Shown here in pieces: positions 56,584 to 64,000 of a DNA stretch of 64,000 nucleotides (position 1 is the stretch's first letter; each line of letters begins with the position of its first letter). The position numbers and the translations under genes are program-made. This stretch comes from Ricordea florida (taxonomy: Eukaryota > Cnidaria > Anthozoa > Corallimorpharia > Ricordeidae). The notes below the pieces were generated by a model. The model had not been told where the DNA came from, made no database searches, and saw only the letters and a list, made by a program, of their open reading frames with translations. The stretch lies in the NCBI GenBank assembly GCA_949710005.1, contig OX453285.1, positions 25,102,002-25,166,001 on the forward strand, given 5' to 3'.

Positions 56584-59500
56584 ATGGGCGATAAATCAAA
56601 GATTCCAGAGAATGAGAAAGTTTTGGAGGACGACATTCGGAAGGAAATCGATAAACTTGGATTTTACTTGGAGGAAATCGATGAGCTGATCGAAGCCAAG
56701 GACTACGAAGAAATGAAAGTCGTCGAGCGACGAGTGTCAAAGATCACCGAAAAGCTGTCTGATCTGATAGCCCAAGTACAAGAATCTAAAGTAGATCGAG
56801 GAGTACCTTCGAAGTCAGTCCGACAATGGAATAAAGATACCAAATCCAAATATACCGAGTGGTTAAAAGAGAAAGAGCGACTAGCAGAAATACTCAAGAT
56901 CCATCAAAGGGAAACAGACGACGAAATTCAACGTGAGAGAGAAGAGCGCCTACAACATGAAAAAATCCAGCGAGAAAGACAGTTGTGGCAAGAAAAAATG
57001 GAAGCTGAATTAAAAATGACAGAAGAGAAGCTTAAGATGCAAAAGATGGTCGAATCAACGCAAGCCAAACTGCCGAAGCTAACCATCACTGCTTTCAAAG
57101 GGACCGCCGCTGATTGGATAAGGTTTGAGAATATGTTTACGACTCAAGTTGATAGAAAGCCAATTTCTGACGAAGAAAAGTTCGGATATTTACTGGAAAT
57201 GCTGGCCCCCAAGGTAAGAAGTAAGATTTCTAATCTTAAGCCAAGTTCAGCTGGATATAAGACCGCGTGGGCGCGCTTGAAAAGGGAATACGGTCAGACA
57301 CAACTAGTCATAAATGCGCACATGGATGAGATCATAACATTGCCAGTAATTAAGGGAACAAACTATGATAAGATTCAAGAATTCTATGAAAAGATAAGCA
57401 AAAATTACGATGCCTTGCAGACCCTAGGGGAAGGTGACATGTTAAAGGGACTTGTGATGACCACCCTGAACAAATTACCTAATGTGAAGCCTGACCTTGT
57501 GAGAACAGATGAGTGCTGGGAGAAATGGGACATGGAACAACTCATAGACAACTTACAGAAATGGTTGAGGAGAAATAAATCCAGTGATGGGAAGGGACAA
57601 GGGGAACCCCAGAAGAGAGAGAGACATTGGTTTACCCAAAAGCACAATGAGAGTAGTCAAGCCCCTAAAGAGAAACCAAGTCCTACATGCATTTTCTGTA
57701 AGAACCAACACTGGAGCGACGCATGTGATACATATAGCACCCAAGAAAAGAGGAAGAGGTTCTTTGTGGAGAACAAGCTTTGCTTTAACTGTGGCAGACC
57801 AGGGCACAGTGCAAATAAGTGTCGGAGCAGGGGGTGTTACAACTGTAAAACAAAGCATCATACAAGCTTGTGTAACAACTCAGCATCTAAGGTCAATGAT
57901 CAAGCAGAGCTGAATGGATACACCCCAGCGGCTTCGGAAGAAAAGTCACTTCCTGCCATAATCCCTGTTAAGGTTCAAGGGATAACACTGTGGGCATATT
58001 TAGACACGGGATCAGGAAGAAACTTCATATCCAATGAAGCGGTCAGAAGGTTAAAGTTGATGCCTTTGCGCTATGAAACTCGACAAGTAGTCACAGTGAA
58101 CGGGACAAAGGAACAGTCAATGCCAATCTTTAACTTGAATCTAGATTCAGTAGATGGGAAAACTACAGAGAATATTGAAGTTGCAGGCACAAGAATGTCA
58201 AGCTTCACTACAGTGACCAGACCAAATATGAATCTCTTGAAGTCTAAATACGAACACACAAAAGACAAACAGTTTTACACGAAGGTCAACGAGAAATACC
58301 CCATCCACATGATCCTAGGTGACCACACCTACTGCAAAATCAGAACCGAGGAAGTGTACAAAGGTAAATCTGACGAGCCAATAGTGGAAGGAACCACGTT
58401 TGGCTGGGTGATCCACGGAGGGGAGTATGTGAACAATGAAGCCATGTACGTAAAGGAAGTGAACGATTATGAAAGACTGTATAGTCTGGACGTACTTGGG
58501 GTAGAGGACAGAAGGGAAGACGACCAACAAGTTGTTTACTCTGAATTCAAGGAAAACGTGACAAGAAAACAAGATGGACGGTACAGAGTGAACATTCCAT
58601 GGATACCAGGAGCTGAGATAACAGAAACAAATGAAGGGCCATGCAGGAAGCGACTGCTGAATGTCGAGAGAAAGTTGAGACAAAGCGAACAGCTACAGAC
58701 AAGTTACAAAGAGATAGTTGAGGAACAACTTGAACAAGGTATCTTAGAGAAAGTCCCAGATCAACCAACAGGTGAGAAGATCTTCTACTTGCCTCACAAA
58801 CCAGTAGTCAGACAAGATGCCTCTACCACAAAGGTGAGGATGGTTTTTGATGCCAGTGCTAAGCCACATCCACTGGCCAACAGTATTAATGAATGCATGT
58901 ACACAGGACTGTCATTGCAACCATTGTTGTGGGACATAATGATACGAGCTAGAATGTCGCCCAACTTGCTGCTAGCAGACCTTCAGAAAGCATTTCTACA
59001 GATCGAAATCAAGGAAGAGGACAGAGATGCCTTTCGGTTACTTTTCAACATCAACAACAAAGAAGAGCACTTAAGGTTAACAAGAGTGCCCTTTGGTGCA
59101 GAAGCGAGCCCATTCATTCTGGGTGCTACACTCAACCATCTTTATGATCAGCAACCACCAGAACTCAGTGAGACAGTAAAGGCTTTGAGAGACAATACTT
59201 ACGTAGACAATTTGATGAAGACGGGATTCGACGTCAGCGAGTTACAAACCTTCAAGACGGAGGCAACCGAGATCATGGAAAGCGCGAAGTTTCCAGTACA
59301 CAAATGGGAGTCAAACATCAGAGAACTTGAGAGTGAAAACATGCAAAACCCAAGCAAGATACTAGGACTGAGATGGGACAAGAAAGAAGATACCATAGAA
59401 ATACAATTTCGTACTTTCCAAGAAGACAAGAAAGTCACAAAGAAATCTATTTTGAGTCATCTCGGGAGTATCTATGATCCCATAGGAATAACTTCACCTA

Positions 59501-61764
59501 CGCTAGCTGAAGGGAAACGAATCTACAGAGAGGTTTGTGACGAGAAAAGGCAATGGGAGGCAGAGGTTTCCACCTCCCTCGAGAGACAGTGGAGAATGTG
59601 GACAAAACAGTTAGTGAACGTTCAGGTCCCCAGAAGTATTATTCAAAGCGGTGCTGAGCTGCGAGCCATTCATATTCATCAGTTTGCAGACGCAAGTAAG
59701 CTAGCCTGTTCTACGGTGACAATAGTCGTGGCGGAACAGGACAATGAAACTGTTAGAGGGCTTCTAACTTCAAAGTCTAGAATTTCCAAACGGAACACTA
59801 CGATTGCAAGACTAGAGCTGATAGCAGGACACATGGCTGCCAACATGGTAAGGAACGTATGTCGAGCATTAAAGGGATGGCCGACTGCATCCGTAACAAT
59901 ATGGATGGATAGTATGGTAGCGTTATATTGGATAACAAAACCTGAAAAACCCTGGAAGGTGTTCGTTGCAAACAGAGTAAGAAGGATTGCAGAGATCACA
60001 GAGGAAACCGGAGCACTTTGGAAATACTGTCCAACACGGGAAAATGTTGCTGATCTTGGAAGCAGAGGAGCTTCGCTGGAAAAAATGAAAAAGGGCAGCT
60101 GGTTCACAGGACCTGAATGGCTGCTGAATGAAAGGGAGTGGCCAGAACAACCCAAGTTGATATCAACACCAGAGATCTCCGAGGAGCAAAAGCCGACAGT
60201 AGAAGTCAGTTCGTTCACAAATGAGAAAGTACTAGATGAGTGGGACGAGTTGCTGAAGCGCAAGCCTTACTGGAACACGCTCAGAATAACAGCATGGACA
60301 CTAAGGTTTATCCATAACAGCCTGTCCAAGTCCCGCAAGCTGAAGCGAAGATCAGGCCCGTTGTCTACAGACGAAATTCAGCAAGCAAAGGAATACTGGG
60401 TGAGGAGAGTGCAAAGAGACATACCAGAAGATCTAGAGAAACCAGGTTTCCGGCTTGTCAAGGACAAACAGACAAACATATTAAAGAGTGAAGGAAGAAT
60501 CCCAAAGTACACACCAACTTATCTCGAAGATAGTCTTTTAGTCCAAAAGCTGATCCAACACGCACATGAGAGAGTGAATCACATGGGAGTAGCCAGCACA
60601 ATGGCTGCCATAAGGAAGAACTGGTGGATACCACGACTGAGATCACTAGTGAAGAAACAGATACGAGAATGTAACGTATGCAAGGTATTCACCACAAGCC
60701 CGTACGGAGCCACAGCAACCGCTCCGCTGCCGGAATTCCGTACAGAAGCAAGTCGACCCTTTCAACATACTGGAGTAGACTTTGCTGGACCATTGAGGTA
60801 CAAGATAAACAAGAAAGAAGAAGGAAAAGCCTACGTGTTACTGTTCACGTGTGCTACATCGAGAGCTGTGCACTTGGAGGTAACAAGGTCACAGACAGCT
60901 GAAGAATTCCAAAGGAAGCTTAACGCCTTCATCACAAGGAGAACCAGACCGGAACGGATTGTATCAGACAATGCTGCAACGTTCAGAGCAACCGCTGACT
61001 GGATCAAGAAAATAAGGAGAAGTGAACGCCTCCAAGACTTTCTTGCAGATCAAGAAATAACATGGCAGTTCAACCTTTCTAAGTCACCGTGGTGGGGCGG
61101 AATGTATGAAAGGATCATAAGAGAGATCAAGAAGACCCTGTACAAAACGCTGGGAAAAACACCGTTCATGCTGGAGCAGTTGGAGGACGTGATCATGGAC
61201 ATAGAGAAACATTTGAACAACAGACCATTGACCTACGTCGAGAGTGATTTTGGCGAAGAAGTTCTCACACCAAATGTCATTATGTTTGGTCAAAATGCAC
61301 ACCAAATCGAGAACATTGAAGTCGAAGAGGATGAATTGACCAAAATGTTCAAAAGACAACAGGAGGCAAAACAACATGCTTGGCAGCGCTGGAAGAGAGA
61401 ATATCTACATAGTCTGATGGAGAGTCATCGAATCAACAGAAAAGATGCACCTTACCCAGAGATCGGGGAGATTGTGCTAGTTGTTGGAGAAGAAAAGAAT
61501 CGAGGGGAGTGGAAGAAAGGCAAAGTCGTGCAGCACATTCACGGGAGAGACGGAGTCATAAGAGGTGTGAAGTTACTACACAACAAGCGCCTAATTGAAA
61601 GACCACTCAACCTAGTGTGTCCCTTGGAGATCAAGAGCCACACAGAAGTGACAACCCCGTGTCAGTCATCTGCAAGACCAGCACCAGAGGCAAGAAACAG
61701 AAGGAAAGTAGCAGAGCATGCCAGAGCAAAGATTACAGCGATACTCGAAGAAGAGGAAGATTGA
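56584..61764 (+). CDS. BEL/Pao Gag-Pol polyprotein, 1726 aa
   Basis: An N-terminal coiled-coil-like charged region (about 1-155) is followed by a DUF1759 Gag segment ([18 protein letters not shown], about 165-245). Zinc knuckles follow near 369-425, including the [18 protein letters not shown]. The A17-type aspartic protease has DTGS near 473. Reverse transcriptase has VRMVFDAS (about 752), [11 protein letters not shown] (motif A) and YVDN (about 872, the BEL form of YxDD). RNase H spans about 1030-1160 (FADAS, WMDS, ADLGSRG). Integrase has an HHCC zinc site near 1320-1365 and DDE residues in [15 protein letters not shown] and [14 protein letters not shown], then a DUF5641 tail. Full length for the family with no internal stop, so probably mobilisation-competent. 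It replicates through RNA in cytoplasmic particles and integrates cDNA in the nucleus. The start is the first in-frame ATG after the PBS. Confidence 0.96.
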   Translation: MGDKSKIPENEKVLEDDIRKEIDKLGFYLEEIDELIEAKDYEEMKVVERRVSKITEKLSDLIAQVQESKVDRGVPSKSVRQWNKDTKSKYTEWLKEKERLAEILKIHQRETDDEIQREREERLQHEKIQRERQLWQEKMEAELKMTEEKLKMQKMVESTQAKLPKLTITAFKGTAADWIRFENMFTTQVDRKPISDEEKFGYLLEMLAPKVRSKISNLKPSSAGYKTAWARLKREYGQTQLVINAHMDEIITLPVIKGTNYDKIQEFYEKISKNYDALQTLGEGDMLKGLVMTTLNKLPNVKPDLVRTDECWEKWDMEQLIDNLQKWLRRNKSSDGKGQGEPQKRERHWFTQKHNESSQAPKEKPSPTCIFCKNQHWSDACDTYSTQEKRKRFFVENKLCFNCGRPGHSANKCRSRGCYNCKTKHHTSLCNNSASKVNDQAELNGYTPAASEEKSLPAIIPVKVQGITLWAYLDTGSGRNFISNEAVRRLKLMPLRYETRQVVTVNGTKEQSMPIFNLNLDSVDGKTTENIEVAGTRMSSFTTVTRPNMNLLKSKYEHTKDKQFYTKVNEKYPIHMILGDHTYCKIRTEEVYKGKSDEPIVEGTTFGWVIHGGEYVNNEAMYVKEVNDYERLYSLDVLGVEDRREDDQQVVYSEFKENVTRKQDGRYRVNIPWIPGAEITETNEGPCRKRLLNVERKLRQSEQLQTSYKEIVEEQLEQGILEKVPDQPTGEKIFYLPHKPVVRQDASTTKVRMVFDASAKPHPLANSINECMYTGLSLQPLLWDIMIRARMSPNLLLADLQKAFLQIEIKEEDRDAFRLLFNINNKEEHLRLTRVPFGAEASPFILGATLNHLYDQQPPELSETVKALRDNTYVDNLMKTGFDVSELQTFKTEATEIMESAKFPVHKWESNIRELESENMQNPSKILGLRWDKKEDTIEIQFRTFQEDKKVTKKSILSHLGSIYDPIGITSPTLAEGKRIYREVCDEKRQWEAEVSTSLERQWRMWTKQLVNVQVPRSIIQSGAELRAIHIHQFADASKLACSTVTIVVAEQDNETVRGLLTSKSRISKRNTTIARLELIAGHMAANMVRNVCRALKGWPTASVTIWMDSMVALYWITKPEKPWKVFVANRVRRIAEITEETGALWKYCPTRENVADLGSRGASLEKMKKGSWFTGPEWLLNEREWPEQPKLISTPEISEEQKPTVEVSSFTNEKVLDEWDELLKRKPYWNTLRITAWTLRFIHNSLSKSRKLKRRSGPLSTDEIQQAKEYWVRRVQRDIPEDLEKPGFRLVKDKQTNILKSEGRIPKYTPTYLEDSLLVQKLIQHAHERVNHMGVASTMAAIRKNWWIPRLRSLVKKQIRECNVCKVFTTSPYGATATAPLPEFRTEASRPFQHTGVDFAGPLRYKINKKEEGKAYVLLFTCATSRAVHLEVTRSQTAEEFQRKLNAFITRRTRPERIVSDNAATFRATADWIKKIRRSERLQDFLADQEITWQFNLSKSPWWGGMYERIIREIKKTLYKTLGKTPFMLEQLEDVIMDIEKHLNNRPLTYVESDFGEEVLTPNVIMFGQNAHQIENIEVEEDELTKMFKRQQEAKQHAWQRWKREYLHSLMESHRINRKDAPYPEIGEIVLVVGEEKNRGEWKKGKVVQHIHGRDGVIRGVKLLHNKRLIERPLNLVCPLEIKSHTEVTTPCQSSARPAPEARNRRKVAEHARAKITAILEEEED

Positions 61765-61818
61765 ACATTAGAGACATTACCGTTGTTGTTAAAGCAGTAA
61801 AAATTATGGAATAATTTT

Positions 61819-61828
61819 GAGGGGAGAG
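61819..61828 (+). promoter_or_regulatory. Polypurine tract
   Basis: GAGGGGAGAG directly abuts the 3' LTR, the expected site for plus-strand DNA priming. Confidence 0.8.
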
Positions 61829-62011
61829 TGAGCGAGAGGGACCCACCCCTCCCTAGATAATCGTTTTGTAAAGTGTGACGTCATCAAAAGTCGCACGTGC
61901 AGATAGGAATGTTAGAAAACCAGAGAGAGCGAGGAGCGTGAGAAAAAGTAGAATATACAATAAAGGAAAAAACACAAAAGTGAGTCTATCTGTACGGTAC
62001 AAATCCGTAAA
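61829..62011 (+). repeat. 3' LTR
   Basis: No difference from the 5' LTR was seen over 183 bp. Followed by the CTCC target duplication. Confidence 0.93.
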
Positions 62012-62144
62012 CTCCCTTATCGGAGCAAAGGCCACGGTCGGGACAGCGAAAATCTTTAATGTCTTCTTAACAGATAAAAGTGAAAAAAAAAAATTTAAAA
62101 AAAGCAAATAAGAGATAGACAACGCAGAATAAATCTTTCATTCA

Positions 62145-62550
62145 TCCTACCCAGGAGACATTAATGGGCTCCTGTCCTACCTGAGAATGGACCTACCTGA
62201 GAATGGACCTACCCGAAAAGGAACCTACCTGAGAAGGAACCCACTCGAGAAGTGAGCTACCCAAGGAGGGACCTACCTGAGGAGGGTCCTATTGGAGGAG
62301 GGACCCACCGTAGGAAGGACCTACCTGAGAAGGGATCTATCTGAGAAAGGACCTTGCTGAGAAGGGATCTACATGAGAGGGGATCTACATGAGAGGGGAC
62401 TTAGCTGAGGAGGGAACTACCTGAGAAGGTACTTACCTGCAAAAGGAGCTATATGAGGAGGGACTTACCTGAAAAGGGACCCTCTTGAGAAGGGACTTAC
62501 CTAAGGAGGGACTTACCTGAGAAGAGACCTTCTTGAGAAGGGACGTAGCC
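62145..62550 (+). repeat. ~18-20-bp minisatellite, GGGACCTACCTGAGAA type
   Basis: About twenty units of GGACCTACCTGAGAAGG with point changes and small indels. Strongly purine-rich on this strand. No gene. Confidence 0.9.
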
Positions 62551-62599
62551 TATTTTAAGTGTAAGATCTTAAAATAGACATGACAATTCCTATTTTTCT

Positions 62600-63780
62600 G
62601 TCGCTGTAATAACCACTAAAAATGCTTTATTTCTCAGCCCTGAAAATGAACACTGAAAAGCCTCCCTAGATGACCAGAAGAAGCCGCCTATTTTTTAACC
62701 GCTAAAATGGCCATCAAAAACAACCTATTTTTCAGCCTCCAAAATGACCATCAAAAGCCGCCCAGTATTATACACTTCAAATGATAACCAAACGTCCCTT
62801 ATTTAGCCACCAAAATTTTCCCCAAAAACATCCTACTTTAGAGCCCCTAAAACGTCCACAAAAGTATTTCACTTTCAGCCTCCAAAATGACTATTACGGA
62901 CCGCCTAATTTAAGCCTCTCAATTGATCACAAGAAACCGGCCATTTTTAAGCCCCTGAAATGTCACCTGTTCTAAAGCCACCCTTAATTCACCTCCAAAA
63001 TAGCCTATTTTAAAGCCTCTAAATTGACCATTAAAACAGTTCATTTTTGAACTCCTAAAATGATTAAAAAAAAAAGAACAAAAAAAAAAAAACAATTTTT
63101 GGGTCCCCCAAATAACCACCAAGAACTGCCTATTTTCCTTCTCCTTAAATGACATCCAAAAACCGCCTATTTTCAGGCTCATAAAATGACCACAAAAAGA
63201 AATGTTATTTACCGTGTGTAAGGACCGTATGAGAAAAATCTGTGCCCGAGGTCTTGAGTACTCAAGACCAGGTGCACAGTTTTATCCTATACGGACCAAC
63301 CTAGCCCAGTAAATATCTAATTTTTTTTTAATGTCTCCTTTTAAAGTAAGAAAAGTGATAGGAAATTGCTACAACGGGGAAAATATCCGGCCCTTGGGCG
63401 TATCGTAAAAAGCTGCACCGGTCACGTGCGCGTGATTAGCCAATCAAATTCGAGATTTAGAATTCCGGTCCACTCAGATGCTTGAGAGAAAAATAAAAAC
63501 CATTATTTTTTAGGCCCCTAAACTATAGTCACAAATAATCGCCTATTATTCTGCCCCAAGAATGACCACAAACATTGCCTATTTAATTTTCATGCCCCTA
63601 AGATGACTACTAACCCCCCCCCCCCACCCCTAATTTAGTGCCCCTAAATTTACCTTCAAAACCAGCCTTTTTTAAAGCCCATAATATGACCACTAAAAAC
63701 TGCCTATTTTTAAGCCCCTATAATTACCACCAAAACACGACCACGAGAAACAACCTTTAAAATGACCACCAAAAGCGCCT
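62600..63780 (+). repeat. Degenerate ~35-bp repeat array, interrupted by a foldback
   Basis: Roughly 25 diverged units of the form GCCTATTTTAAGCCCCTAAA-ATGACCACCAAAAAC. The array is cut by the element at 63204-63490 and resumes on the other side with the same unit. Confidence 0.8.
63204..63490. mobile_element. Foldback-containing element, copy 2 (inverted relative to 51.9 kb)
   Basis: Core foldback 63204-63320 has TTATTTACC arms, CTGTGCCCGAGGTCTTGAG and GGTGCACAG. The right flank holds GGTCACGTGCGCGTGATTAG and CCAATCAAATTCGAGATTTA, the reverse of 51911-52108. Confidence 0.85.
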
Positions 63781-63857
63781 ATAGCGATGGTGTCACATCT
63801 GATTCGTGACGGAAGTGACAAAGCTGTAAGACACCGCTGACGCCCTGTGAACTGTGG

Positions 63858-63930
63858 CTTCCCTGGATAATGATAATGATAATGAATTTATATAGCGCAC
63901 TTTTTCATATGAATATGTTCAAAGGCGCTT
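63858..63930 (-). mobile_element. 3' end of a retroelement, reverse orientation
   Basis: (TAATGA)n, then TTTATATAGCGC and AGGCGCTTTACA: the reverse complement of the retroelement end pattern seen at 37735-37805. The element runs off toward the window end. Confidence 0.5.
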
Positions 63931-64000
63931 TACACTTCTATTGGCTGAGATCGGACGTCAGCATGTAAAGGCGCCTCTGGCTGCCGCTATCAGTCCATAC

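Larger units (their letters stand above)
56263..62011 (+). mobile_element. Complete BEL/Pao LTR retrotransposon, 5749 bp
   Basis: Identical 183-bp LTRs at both ends, 4-bp target duplication CTCC (56259-56262 and 62012-62015), a primer-binding site after the 5' LTR, one open Gag-Pol frame, and a purine tract before the 3' LTR. Domain order is Gag, protease, RT, RNase H, integrase, which is the BEL/Pao order (shared with Gypsy), and the DUF1759, A17-peptidase and DUF5641 segments are BEL/Pao-specific. No env-like frame follows pol. Identical LTRs and an unbroken frame indicate a recent insertion. Confidence 0.96.

Overview
The window is animal nuclear DNA, most likely from an anthozoan cnidarian (stony coral or relative). 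This is inferred from short GT-AG exons in long introns, AT-rich non-coding DNA, and a very dense mix of foldback/MITE elements, tRNA-derived SINEs, LINE pieces, a degenerate Helitron and a BEL/Pao retroelement. No bacterial-style genes, operons or CRISPR arrays are present.

Three host protein-coding genes can be built. (1) A class A (rhodopsin-like) GPCR, + strand, has three coding exons at 14505-20916 that join in phase to 376 residues. (2) An intronless PH-domain protein of 217 residues lies at 24272-24925. (3) A 13-exon SSUH2-like gene at 34236-54538 encodes 495 residues, with a Pro/Gly/Tyr-rich N-terminus, a DnaJ-like Cys-rich centre and a CaaX-like C-terminus. The first 14 kb shows no supportable gene, only repeats and unrecognised DNA.

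Mobile DNA fills most of the rest. A ~106-bp satellite recurs in five arrays, two of them in opposite orientation inside GPCR intron 1 and one filling the last SSUH2 intron. Nested SINEs lie at 12.2-13.3 kb, and one carries a sixfold internal 95-bp amplification. A 39-bp palindromic minisatellite abuts a 5'-truncated CR1/Jockey-type LINE at 28.4-30.5 kb. A second LINE at 31.85-33.94 kb has a 5' inversion and an inserted SINE. The 7-kb SSUH2 intron 7 holds a degenerate Helitron-like element with a 2A-like ribosome-skipping motif, an OTU protease-like domain, a 20-residue repeat array, a Helitron N-terminal region and a neighbouring RPA-like gene, but no visible Rep/helicase core.

Downstream of SSUH2 is a structurally complete BEL/Pao LTR retrotransposon (56263-62011) with identical 183-bp LTRs, a 4-bp target duplication and one open 1726-codon Gag-Pol frame. 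Two degenerate minisatellites and a second copy of a foldback element fill the right end.

The host genes show no sign of working together. The unusual content is transposon biology: nested insertions, intronic inverted arrays and the 2A/OTU Helitron relic.
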